NCBI GenBank assembly: GCA_030667205.1 | Contig: DAOUWH010000049.1 | Coordinates: 1-8,895, forward strand | DNA from: Nitrospirota bacterium | GTDB lineage: Bacteria > Nitrospirota > Thermodesulfovibrionia > Thermodesulfovibrionales > JdFR-86 | Reading direction: 5' to 3' | Length of the DNA stretch: 8,895 nt | Shown: positions 1 through 6,674 of the stretch, one piece after another | Numbering within the stretch: position 1 is the first letter of the stretch | How the letters are laid out: each line of letters starts with the position of its first letter | Position numbers and translations under genes: made by a program | Notes under the pieces: generated by a model | What the model was told of the DNA's origin: nothing | The model's database searches: none | The model's input: only the letters and a program-made list of their open reading frames with translations

Positions 1-54
1 CCTACGGATACGGTTAAGAAGCTATTACAGAAGGCAGGCCTGGAAGCAGCCTAA
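1..54 (+). CDS. rpsP: 30S ribosomal protein S16, C-terminal end (partial)
   Basis: Frame 1 is open from the window edge to a TAA at 52-54 and encodes PTDTVKKLLQKAGLEAA. The PTDTV-(K/R)-KLL-x-KAG ending is the typical C-terminus of ribosomal protein S16, a small-subunit assembly protein. The downstream order (khpA, trmD, rplS) is the classic rpsP operon and supports the call. Only 17 residues are visible, so the identification rests on this tail motif and synteny. A 19-base gap separates it from khpA. Confidence 0.85.
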   Translation, partial: PTDTVKKLLQKAGLEAA

Positions 55-73
55 ATTCCCTACGGAGGTAGAT

Positions 74-304
74 ATGAAAGAACTGGTCGTGTCAATGGCT
101 AAAGCTCTGGTTGATAACCCCGATGATGTGGTAGTGGCAGAGGTCGAGGGCGAGAGGACAACCGTGTTCGAGCTCAAGGTTGCCGAAAGCGACCTTGGCA
201 AAGTAATAGGAAAGCAGGGCAAGACCGCCCGCGCAATGAGGACCATACTGAGCGCATCAGGCACGAAGATCGGCAAGCGCTGCGTGTTAGAGATCCTCGA
301 ATAA
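74..304 (+). CDS. khpA: KhpA-type KH-domain RNA-binding protein (UPF0109 family)
   Basis: This 76-residue protein is a single KH domain, the usual size for KhpA. The RNA-binding GxxG loop is GKQG at residues 46-49 inside the DLGKVIGKQGKTARAMR signature, and the C-terminus (KRCVLEILE) is also family-like. KhpA is a small cytoplasmic RNA-binding protein. In Gram-positive bacteria it pairs with KhpB/EloR and affects cell elongation and division; whether that holds here is unknown. A strong Shine-Dalgarno GGAGG at 64-68, five bases before the ATG, fixes the start. It lies 19 bases after rpsP, presumably in the same transcript. The gene that normally follows, rimM, is missing; a hairpin lies directly downstream. 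Confidence 0.93.
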   Translation: MKELVVSMAKALVDNPDDVVVAEVEGERTTVFELKVAESDLGKVIGKQGKTARAMRTILSASGTKIGKRCVLEILE

Positions 305-330
305 CAGACATTTAAAACAGTACATTTTCG

Positions 331-371
331 TTAAGGGGCTTTTTCTTTCTCTAAAGCCCCTTAATTGTTTT
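331..371 (+). terminator. Intrinsic terminator/attenuator-like hairpin between khpA and trmD
   Basis: TTAAGGGGCTTT (331-342) and AAAGCCCCTTAA (353-364) form a perfect 12-bp inverted repeat with a 10-base loop. The sequence TTGTTTT (365-371) follows. A stable stem plus a T-rich tail is the hallmark of a Rho-independent terminator. It lies inside the rpsP-khpA-trmD-rplS-rnhB gene string, and I see no convincing promoter between it and trmD. It may therefore reduce rather than abolish downstream transcription, lowering trmD relative to rpsP/khpA (inference). The stem ends eight bases before the trmD Shine-Dalgarno (GAGG, 372-375), so an effect on translation or mRNA processing is also possible. 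Confidence 0.75.
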
Positions 372-380
372 GAGGCCCTT

Positions 381-1118
381 ATGCATATAGCAGTGCTGAG
401 CATATTGCCCGAAGTCTTCAGCGCCTACCTCGGCCAGGGCATAATGCGCGTGGCAGGGGAAAAGGGCGTGCTGAAGGCGGACGTCTACAACCTCCGCGAT
501 TTTACATCCGACAGGCACAGGACGGTGGACGATACCCCTTACGGAGGGGGCCCCGGCATGGTGATGAAGCCCGAGCCCTTCGATGAGGCGATAAGGCATA
601 TAAAATCAGACGGCATCGACACCCTGACCATCATGCCCACCCCGCAGGGGAGGTCCTTCGACCAGTCGATGGCCGAGAAACTCTCAAAAGAAGGCAGAAG
701 GCTACTGTTCCTGTGCGGGCGTTATGAGGGAATTGACGACAGGGTCAGACAGGTGTATGCTGATGAAGAGATATCGGTGGGAGACTACGTGCTCAGTGGC
801 GCGGAGTTGCCGGCTTTGGTTATAATAGACGCTGTCGTCAGGCTTTTGCCCGGGGCGGTTGGAGACGAGAGGTCCCTGGACGAGGAGTCCTTCTCGTGGG
901 GCATACTCGATTATTCCCACTACACCAGGCCCCCCCAGTGGCAGGGCCTTTCGGTACCCGAGGTGCTGCTTTCGGGCAACCACCGCCAGATACAGCTCTG
1001 GCGCAGGAAAGAGGCTTTAAAGAGGACACTTAAGAGAAGGCCTGACCTCCTGGAGAAGGCGCACCTTTCAGATGAAGACTTGAAATTATTGGAGAGCATA
1101 AAAGAGGAGGAGTACTGA
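381..1118 (+). CDS. trmD: tRNA (guanine37-N1)-methyltransferase TrmD
   Basis: TrmD uses S-adenosylmethionine to make m1G37 next to the anticodon, which prevents +1 frameshifting. The protein is 245 residues, normal for the family. Visible signatures are DDTPYGGGPGMVMKPEP (50-66), the trefoil-knot SAM site with LCGRYEGIDDRV (111-122) and ISVGDYVLSGAELPALVIID (131-150), R154, and the C-terminal tRNA-binding part with LDYSHYTRPP (176-185), VPEVLLSGNHRQI (192-204) and WRRKEAL. Two knot/active-site positions differ from the commonest sequence: SGAE instead of SGGE (Ala141), and EESF instead of the usual DSF (Glu169), where Haemophilus TrmD has its catalytic Asp169. Both may be tolerated variants. 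GAGG at 372-375 serves the ATG. The stop is one base from rplS. Confidence 0.97.
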   Translation: MHIAVLSILPEVFSAYLGQGIMRVAGEKGVLKADVYNLRDFTSDRHRTVDDTPYGGGPGMVMKPEPFDEAIRHIKSDGIDTLTIMPTPQGRSFDQSMAEKLSKEGRRLLFLCGRYEGIDDRVRQVYADEEISVGDYVLSGAELPALVIIDAVVRLLPGAVGDERSLDEESFSWGILDYSHYTRPPQWQGLSVPEVLLSGNHRQIQLWRRKEALKRTLKRRPDLLEKAHLSDEDLKLLESIKEEEY

Positions 1119-1119
1119 G

Positions 1120-1467
1120 ATGAATTCCGTCGGGGTAGTTGAAGAGGGCAACAAGAGAGAGACGTCGCCGTTTAACGTGGGCGATACCGTGAAGGTATTT
1201 ACAAGGGTCGTCGAAGGCGACAAGGAGAGGCTGCAGCCCTTCGAGGGTGTGGTCATCTCCAGAAAGGGCGGCGGCGCGAGAGAGACGTTCATGGTCAGGA
1301 AGGTTTCCTTCGGAGTGGGTGTCGAGAGGATTTTCCCGCTCCATTCGCCCAATATAGACAGAATTGAGGTCACAAGGGAAGGCTCCGTAAGGAGGGCAAA
1401 GCTCTATTACCTCAGGCAGAAGAAGGGCAAGGCCGCGAAGATAAAGGAGAAGGAAAGAAGAATCTGA
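1120..1467 (+). CDS. rplS: 50S ribosomal protein L19
   Basis: L19 sits at the 30S-50S interface of the large subunit. The 115-residue protein has the standard core: FNVGDTVKVFTRVVEGDKER, then LQPFEGVVISRKGGGARETF, the nearly invariant VRKVSFGVGVERIFPLHSP (about 59-77), and VRRAKLYYLRQKKGKAAKI near the end. The first 15 residues resemble typical L19 less but give the expected length. The ATG lies one base after the trmD TGA. A strong GAGGAGG (1104-1110) inside the trmD end serves as its ribosome-binding site, which implies translational coupling with trmD, as in the enterobacterial operon. It ends six bases before rnhB. Confidence 0.97.
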   Translation: MNSVGVVEEGNKRETSPFNVGDTVKVFTRVVEGDKERLQPFEGVVISRKGGGARETFMVRKVSFGVGVERIFPLHSPNIDRIEVTREGSVRRAKLYYLRQKKGKAAKIKEKERRI

Positions 1468-1473
1468 CGGCGG

Positions 1474-2079
1474 ATGGACTTCTACGGCTACGACGAATCC
1501 TTCAGAAACCGAGGATCGGTTGCCGGTATCGATGAAGCAGGCAGGGGGCCGATAGCCGGCCCCGTCGTGGCCGCCGCGGTTATATTGCCCTCCGGTGTCC
1601 GGATCGACGGACTTAAGGACTCAAAGAAACTTACCGAAAAGCAGCGACAATCCATTTTTTATGATATCCTCTGTCTTGCCACGGACATAGGCGTGGGCAT
1701 TTCCGACGTCGACGTAATAGACAGGGTCAATATACTTGAGGCGACGAAGCTCGCCATGGGTTCCGCGGTAGAGGACTTTCTGGATGAGCCGGATATGCTC
1801 CTTATAGATGCGGTAAAACTCCCCGGCGTTGCGATAGAGCAGGTCTCCACTTACAAGGGCGAGTCGGTCAGCGCCTCTATCGCCGCGGCCTCGGTCGTGG
1901 CGAAAGTCGTAAGGGACGGCATAATGGAACACTACCACCTGGTTTACCCGGAGTACGGTTTCGGCAGTCATAAAGGCTACTCGACAAAGTTGCACCTGGA
2001 TGCCCTCCGCCGGCACGGGCCCTGTCCCGTACACCGCCGGAGCTTCGGCGCGGTGATGTCTCCGCTGCTGCCGTTTTAG
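1474..2079 (+). CDS. rnhB: Ribonuclease HII
   Basis: RNase HII cuts RNA in RNA/DNA hybrids and at single ribonucleotides embedded in DNA, starting ribonucleotide excision repair. The protein is 201 residues, typical for the family. The active-site motif AGIDEAGRGPIAGPVVAAAV (17-36) supplies D20 and E21. D112 (LLIDAVKLPG) and D148 (ASVVAKVVRD) complete the metal-binding DEDD set, and YGFGSHKGYSTKLH (161-174) is the conserved C-terminal substrate-contact segment. It starts six bases after rplS with only a weak upstream GGCGG, suggesting coupling. It is the last + strand gene of the operon. Its TAG (2077-2079) overlaps the stop of the convergent kinase gene, so no terminator fits between them. 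Confidence 0.97.
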   Translation: MDFYGYDESFRNRGSVAGIDEAGRGPIAGPVVAAAVILPSGVRIDGLKDSKKLTEKQRQSIFYDILCLATDIGVGISDVDVIDRVNILEATKLAMGSAVEDFLDEPDMLLIDAVKLPGVAIEQVSTYKGESVSASIAAASVVAKVVRDGIMEHYHLVYPEYGFGSHKGYSTKLHLDALRRHGPCPVHRRSFGAVMSPLLPF

Positions 2080-4040
2080 GCCGGGGATTGAAAAACTATC
2101 GGGAGGATGACGGTAAAGGTGCTGCCTTTGCCTTCCTGGCTTTCGACCTCGATGCGGCCATTGTGGCTCTGGATGATCTTGTAGCTCACGGACAGGCCGA
2201 TGCCCGTGCCCTTTTCTTTCTTTGTGCTGAAGAAGGGCTCGAAAACCCTTGAAATCACTTCCCTTGGTATGCCCCTGCCGGTGTCCGAGACGCTTATATG
2301 GATGGTACTGTCTTTGATAGAGGTGGCTATGCCCAGGGTGCCTTCGTTCTGCATCGCGAAGGTCGCATTGTTGATGATATTCAGGAATACCTGCTTGAGC
2401 TGGTTGGGGTCGCCCTCGATGGCGGGGATATCGGCAAAGTCTTCGGAGATGACGATTTGCGTATCCTTAAGCTGCAGGGATACAAGGCCGATCACTTCCG
2501 TGAGCAGTCCGTTTATGTTTATTCGTTTCATCTCCAGCGAGCGCTTGCGCGAAAACTCAAGGAGCTGGTGCACGATGTCCCTTGCCCTAAGGGAGTCGTT
2601 CTCGATGATTTCCACGTCTTTCATTATGCTTTCGATATCGGTCTCTTCCTTGATGAGCTCCGCATAACCGAGGATGCTCGTAAGGGGGTTGTTTATCTCG
2701 TGCGCCACGTTGGATGCGAGCTCGCCGATGGCCACGAGCTTTGCGGCCTGGACAAGTTGTTCCTGGGCGTTTTTGAGCTCCCACATCTGGCGCCTCAGGT
2801 CCTCGTAGAGTTTTGCGTTCTCAAGTGCGACGGACAGGTTGTTTGCCAGTATCGCAAGCGGATGGACGTCCTCCTCTGTGAATTCGCCGGTCTTTTTGTT
2901 TGCGACCCTGATGACTCCGATGAGGTCGCCCTTGTGCCTGACCCAGACGAGCATAATGTTCTTCACGCCGAGCGTAATGTCGGCCTCCGCGGTGGGCGAG
3001 GCCTCGATGCCGTTGTTTATCACCATGGCCCTGCGCTTTGTATGGCGGTACCGGTCGAGAATTTTTTCGGCCGGCACCCTGAGTAAGGCTATGGCGTCTT
3101 CGGTGAGGCCCACCGCAGGGGACATGTGCACAAAATCCTCTCCCTCAGGGAGCATGAGGCCGCACTGTTCGGCCCCGACTATCTCGGCTACACCGAATGA
3201 CAGTTCCCTGTAGATGTCCGCCTTGCTGGTTATGGCGTGGAATGTCAGCGTGGTGCTGTAGAGGTTTGAGAGGTTGTGCAGGTTCTTCATGATCTTCTGG
3301 TTGCTTTCCTTGAGCGAGATGCTCATGTCGTTGAAAGACTCCATAAGCTCTCCGAATTCGCCGGTCGCGGCCGAAGTGGCGGTGTAGCCGAATTCTCCGG
3401 CCTTGATCCGCCGGGTGGCATTGACGAGTTCGTAAATAGGCTCGGTTATCTGTCTGGTCATGGTTATGGCGATAGCGAGGGCTATGAAGAAAGACAGCAC
3501 CAGGGTGACTATCAATATTACCCTGGAGTGCTGTATCTCCTTGATGGCGTTTATTGTCATGTTGCTCAGTTCCTGCCCCGCGATAAAGGCCATCTCCTGG
3601 GTCTTGGTAAGGAGGCTACCGCCGATGTTGATGGCTACGGCGCGGAGCCTCTCTATCCGCTCGGGGTTTGCGGATGTTGTTATCAGATAACTAAGGGCGT
3701 TTTCGTATTGTTCTACGATAGCGTTTACCTCGTGGAGCTTTTCGGTAATCTCTTTGCTGTGGTGGCAGCTCAGGCAGCGGTTGGCCGAGTCTCCAAGGTC
3801 TATGACGTTGTCCACGATAACGTCCAGCTCCTGGCCGAATACGGTTCCGAAAGTATAGAGGTTCGACTGGACGGTCTGGGCGCTTATGACAAGGTCCTGG
3901 CGTATTATCTCCACCCTGTGCAGGTCGATGACCGACTGCAGGTTACCGGTAGTCTTGTACATGTAGAGCATGCTTATCCCTGCACCCAGAAAGAACATGG
4001 TGAAAAGTGAAAACAGCGAATATATAAGTTTGTTCCTCAA
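2076..4040 (-). CDS. Membrane sensor histidine kinase with periplasmic haem-c motif, HAMP and GAF domains
   Basis: This 654-residue protein is a hybrid-free histidine kinase. Visible order: TM1 (about 5-27); a mostly helical periplasmic region (28-172) with a CxxCH haem-c attachment motif, CLSCH (89-93); TM2 (about 173-194); HAMP (195-247); a GAF-like domain (about 270-408); a short coiled coil; HisKA with phospho-acceptor H447 (NVAHEINNPLTSILGYAEL); and HATPase_c with the N box NIINNA (554-559), DTGRGIP (586-592), FEPFFSTK (600-607) and GTGIGLS (611-617). All catalytic boxes look intact. The start is TTG, preceded by GGGGA at 4049-4053. It follows the PhnD-like gene by four bases, so it is probably co-expressed with both binding proteins. 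No response regulator is adjacent. The haem suggests redox or gas sensing; the ligand is unknown. Confidence 0.93.
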   Translation of the reverse strand: MRNKLIYSLFSLFTMFFLGAGISMLYMYKTTGNLQSVIDLHRVEIIRQDLVISAQTVQSNLYTFGTVFGQELDVIVDNVIDLGDSANRCLSCHHSKEITEKLHEVNAIVEQYENALSYLITTSANPERIERLRAVAINIGGSLLTKTQEMAFIAGQELSNMTINAIKEIQHSRVILIVTLVLSFFIALAIAITMTRQITEPIYELVNATRRIKAGEFGYTATSAATGEFGELMESFNDMSISLKESNQKIMKNLHNLSNLYSTTLTFHAITSKADIYRELSFGVAEIVGAEQCGLMLPEGEDFVHMSPAVGLTEDAIALLRVPAEKILDRYRHTKRRAMVINNGIEASPTAEADITLGVKNIMLVWVRHKGDLIGVIRVANKKTGEFTEEDVHPLAILANNLSVALENAKLYEDLRRQMWELKNAQEQLVQAAKLVAIGELASNVAHEINNPLTSILGYAELIKEETDIESIMKDVEIIENDSLRARDIVHQLLEFSRKRSLEMKRININGLLTEVIGLVSLQLKDTQIVISEDFADIPAIEGDPNQLKQVFLNIINNATFAMQNEGTLGIATSIKDSTIHISVSDTGRGIPREVISRVFEPFFSTKKEKGTGIGLSVSYKIIQSHNGRIEVESQEGKGSTFTVILPIVFQSPA

Positions 4041-4044
4041 GCCG

Positions 4045-4932
4045 CTATTCCCCTATGTCTATGCCGGCCTTGACGGCCAGTTCATTTACCGCGCCGAAGT
4101 TCTCCCTGCTTGCATCCACGAACTTTTTTATGCCGAGCTTCTCCAGAATTTCTGCTCCCTCCGGGTTTCTGTCCAGCGTAAGGAGCGCGTCCCTGAGCTT
4201 TTGCTTCATCTCGGGCTCGATGTCTTTGCGTATCATGAGTGTGTTGTCAGGCAGACTTCCGGATTTTGCGATTATAAATATTTCTTCCTTTAACATCGGG
4301 TCCTTGGCGCTCAGCTTGTCCATAACCCTGCCTTTTGCCGCCCCTATGTCGGCCCTTCCGTCGAGCACTGCGTATATTGTGGATTCGTGGCTTCCCGTGA
4401 AGTAGTACTCGCTGAAAAAGCTCTCCGGCTTCTTTATCCCGTTTTCGCTGAGGTAGGCCACGGCGAAGATGTAGCCCGTGGCGGTGGCCTTGTCGACGAA
4501 GGCCGCCCTTTTGTCCTCCATGTCCTCGATTGCCCTTATGCCGCTGTCCTTTCTTGTAAAAAGGTATCCGCGGGCCGTGGTGCTTCCGTCGAGGTTTACG
4601 GGCCTTGCCACGGGCTCGACCCCAAGTTTCTCCATCGCAAGGGCCGAGGTGTATATGCCGAAGAAGGCGCCGTCCATGTCCCTGGCGACGAACCTGTCTA
4701 CGATGTCGCCGTAGCGGCTGAGGATCGTGAACTTGACCGTTACCCCGATCTTTTTGCTCAGGTAGGCCTCAAACGGCCTGTGCTTTTGTATAGCCCTGAA
4801 GATGTTTTCCTCCGGAATGAGACCTATAAGGAACACGTCGTCCTCGGCACTGCTGCTACGGGGCAGCACGACTGCCGCCGCAATAAGCAGCGCGATAGCC
4901 AACGCCTTTGCCAATGCTGAGAGTTTCTTCAT
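4045..4932 (-). CDS. PhnD-like periplasmic phosphate/phosphonate-type binding protein
   Basis: This 295-residue exported protein has a Sec signal peptide: KK near the start, a hydrophobic stretch about 8-23, and a probable cleavage after SSSA at residue 29. The mature part matches the PhnD / phosphonate-binding family (PF12974 type): GLIPEEN, RPFEAYLSKKIGVTVKF, LSRYGDIVDRF, DGAFFGIYTSALAMEKLGVEP, GYLFTRKDSGI, KRAAFVDKATATGYIFAVAYL, STIYAVLDGRADIGAAKGRVMDKL, and LPDNTLMIRKDI. Such proteins bind small oxyanions, but specificity cannot be read here. The ATG overlaps the upstream gene's stop (ATGA), and the kinase begins four bases downstream. With no permease or ATPase nearby, a ligand-presenting role toward the kinase is more likely than transport (inference). 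It is not assigned as phnD of a phosphonate operon. Confidence 0.9.
   Translation of the reverse strand: MKKLSALAKALAIALLIAAAVVLPRSSSAEDDVFLIGLIPEENIFRAIQKHRPFEAYLSKKIGVTVKFTILSRYGDIVDRFVARDMDGAFFGIYTSALAMEKLGVEPVARPVNLDGSTTARGYLFTRKDSGIRAIEDMEDKRAAFVDKATATGYIFAVAYLSENGIKKPESFFSEYYFTGSHESTIYAVLDGRADIGAAKGRVMDKLSAKDPMLKEEIFIIAKSGSLPDNTLMIRKDIEPEMKQKLRDALLTLDRNPEGAEILEKLGIKKFVDASRENFGAVNELAVKAGIDIGE
4049..4053 (-). promoter_or_regulatory. Ribosome-binding site supporting the TTG start of the kinase
   Basis: On the minus strand GGGGA (4053-4049) lies eight bases before the TTG at 4040-4038. It sits within the last codons of the PhnD-like gene. The next in-frame ATG is at residue 15, inside TM1, and would remove the charged N-terminal flank. 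This favours the TTG start. Confidence 0.5.
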
Positions 4933-5867
4933 TTGTTTATTAACTTCGTTGCCTCCGTTACGAGGTCCATAGATATCTTCAGGCCCATCCGGTTGGCGTC
5001 CTTTACGTTGTAGACGAGTTCTATCTTCTTGGAGCAGACGGGTTTGATGGACTGTGGCGGGGTGCCGTTTAAAACCTTGACCAACATGCCACCAAGCAGT
5101 TCGCCCTGCCGGACGGGGTCTGAAGAAAGCGTTATCATTGCGGTTATTTTGTCGCTTGTTAACAACGAGGCAGTGGGTATTTTTCTGCTTGTCGCGATGC
5201 GCAGTATCGTGGGAAGTGAGCTGTTTGCCGCAGGCGAGGATGTGACCATGAGGGCGTCGGCCTCGACGTCGTTGAGCATTGTGTGAAGGTCCGTTTTGTA
5301 CTTCAAATCCAGAGGTTTTATTTCGAAACCGTATTTTTTCGATATGTCCTGCAGCTCCTGCATCTGGTGGGTCGATTCCTTCTCGGCACTGTAGTAGACG
5401 ACTCCGAGGTTATTTATAGTAGTGCTTGTCCTGAGATATCTGACGAGGCTTGATATATTGAATTTCGAGCAGACGCCTGTGGCATTTTTGCTCGCGATCT
5501 GTGCGGCTATCGGCTCGTAAACGCCTGCGTACAGGACAGGTATGCGTGGCCGTTCCCTGAGCATGGCCCTGGTCGGTGCGGCGCCGTAGGTCAGTATGAT
5601 GTCCACGTCGGCCACGATGAGCTTCCGTGAGGCGTTGCCGAGGGCGATGGGGTCGGGGTAGGGCCTCTGTATCAGGAACTTGACTCTGTCGGCATGGCCC
5701 TCCTTTTTGAGGTACGACACCAGAGAGTCGTGTATCCTCTCGTATTCGTATATTCCGTGCGTGAGGATTAGGCCTATGGTCTCGGCCTTTGCGCTTGAGG
5801 GGATAAGACAGAGAAGTGCAACTACAGTAAGAAGCCCGCAAATTCTATTTACTATCCTGTATAGCAT
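4929..5867 (-). CDS. ABC_sub_bind-family periplasmic substrate-binding protein
   Basis: From the ATG at 5867 the protein has 312 residues. It begins with a signal peptide (hydrophobic about 9-22, cleavage after SSAKA at about 28). The mature part resembles the ABC_sub_bind family (PF04392, TrpX/YtpP-like): IGLILTHGIYEYERIHDSL, a DVDIILTYGAAPTRAML segment, RIPVLYAGVYEP, a second lobe with LGVVYYSAEKES, and the characteristic C-terminal ELVYNVKDANRMGLKI. Members bind varied small molecules, including amino acids, so the ligand is unknown. An in-frame TTG at 5894 would add nine residues (321 total). It overlaps the predicted -10 box and lacks a Shine-Dalgarno, whereas GGGG lies just before the 5867 ATG. 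It is the first gene of the sensory operon; its TGA overlaps the next ATG by four bases. Confidence 0.88.
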   Translation of the reverse strand: MLYRIVNRICGLLTVVALLCLIPSSAKAETIGLILTHGIYEYERIHDSLVSYLKKEGHADRVKFLIQRPYPDPIALGNASRKLIVADVDIILTYGAAPTRAMLRERPRIPVLYAGVYEPIAAQIASKNATGVCSKFNISSLVRYLRTSTTINNLGVVYYSAEKESTHQMQELQDISKKYGFEIKPLDLKYKTDLHTMLNDVEADALMVTSSPAANSSLPTILRIATSRKIPTASLLTSDKITAMITLSSDPVRQGELLGGMLVKVLNGTPPQSIKPVCSKKIELVYNVKDANRMGLKISMDLVTEATKLINK

Positions 5868-5893
5868 TCCGCCCCAATGTTTATTATATAACA

Positions 5894-5922
5894 AATATAA
5901 CGGGTGGGGGGAATATAAGCAA
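5894..5922 (-). promoter_or_regulatory. Sigma70-type promoter candidate for the binding-protein/kinase operon
   Basis: On the minus strand TTGCTT (5922-5917) and TATATT (5899-5894) are separated by exactly 17 bases in the 84-base gap after pyrF. The -10 matches consensus at 5 of 6 positions; the -35 is weak (3 of 6). A start of transcription near 5887 would give a leader of about 20 bases before the ATG at 5867. The spacer is C-rich. No clear terminator separates pyrF from this operon, so read-through is also possible. Confidence 0.5.
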
Positions 5923-5951
5923 TATATACATCATTCGGTCCGCCCGGGGTG

Positions 5952-6674
5952 CTACTTCGCGGTTAATATCTCTACGGTTATCAGGTCCAGGGCCTTGAGC
6001 GGGTCGGGCTGGTCAAGTATGGACCTCCCCACGACAAGGTAATCAGCCCCCTCCCTGACGGCCTGCCTTGGGGTCATTGTCCTTTGCTGGTCGTCCGGCG
6101 GGTACCACGAGGGCCTTATGCCGGGCGTGATGATAAGGAAGCCCGCCCTGCAGCGGTTCCTTATCATGGAGACTTCATGGCCGGATGCGATTACCCCGTC
6201 GAGGCCTGCCTCCTGCGCCATCACGGAGAGACGCTTTACGTGGGTCCTCAGGGTGTGCTGGATACCGAACTCTTTCTTCAGGGTCTCGGGCGCCAGGCTC
6301 GTAAGGACCGTTACACCGAGCATCCTGGGCCTCTGGAGGTTTTCTTTGAGGCATAGTTCCATGACCTGGTCGTGGCATCTTTTCATCGCCTCGTAGCCGC
6401 CCGATGTGTGGACGTTGAACATGTGGACCCCGAGGCGCGTTGCGGCAAGGGCCGCCCTGGTGACGGTATTGGGGATGTCGTGAAACTTCAGGTCAAGGAA
6501 CACCTTGTGGCCTCGGTCCTGTATGTCCGTGACTATGGAGGGACCCGCGGTCGTGAAAAGCTCAAGGCCAACCTTGAATATCGCGATGCTTTCGCTGAAG
6601 CGGTCAACCAGTTCGAGGGCGTAGCCGGCGTCGCTTACGTCGAGCGCGAGTATTATTTTTTCCTTTACAGTCAT
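5952..6674 (-). CDS. pyrF: Orotidine 5'-phosphate decarboxylase
   Basis: PyrF decarboxylates OMP to UMP, the last step of de novo UMP synthesis, in the cytoplasm. The 240-residue protein is a typical bacterial (PyrF group 1) TIM barrel. Visible features are D12 in ILALDV, K34 in IFKVG, the catalytic DxKxxD in FLDLKFHDIPNTV (D61, K63, D66), TPGIRP (183-188) with a phosphate-loop DQQRTMTP (195-202), and VVGRSI (214-219) with the phosphate-binding R217. All key residues are present. Its ATG overlaps the dcd stop (ATGA), so it is probably translated by coupling; upstream there is only a weak GAAG. Pairing with dcd puts two pyrimidine-nucleotide genes in one unit. Confidence 0.97.
   Translation of the reverse strand: MTVKEKIILALDVSDAGYALELVDRFSESIAIFKVGLELFTTAGPSIVTDIQDRGHKVFLDLKFHDIPNTVTRAALAATRLGVHMFNVHTSGGYEAMKRCHDQVMELCLKENLQRPRMLGVTVLTSLAPETLKKEFGIQHTLRTHVKRLSVMAQEAGLDGVIASGHEVSMIRNRCRAGFLIITPGIRPSWYPPDDQQRTMTPRQAVREGADYLVVGRSILDQPDPLKALDLITVEILTAK

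Noticed and set aside
2298..3086. 262-residue open frame on the + strand
   Set aside because: It is a shadow of the histidine kinase on the opposite strand, whose protein has intact domains throughout.
3276..4010. 244-residue open frame on the + strand
   Set aside because: It is antisense to the kinase sensor, HAMP and linker regions and resembles no family I recognise.
4045..5867. Phosphonate or amino-acid ABC transporter operon
   Set aside because: Only binding proteins are present, with no ATPase or permease gene on either side; the linked gene is a histidine kinase.
5868..5894. TTG start at 5894 for the ABC_sub_bind protein
   Set aside because: It overlaps the predicted -10 box, has no Shine-Dalgarno, and adds residues before an otherwise normal signal peptide. 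The ATG at 5867 is preferred but not proven.
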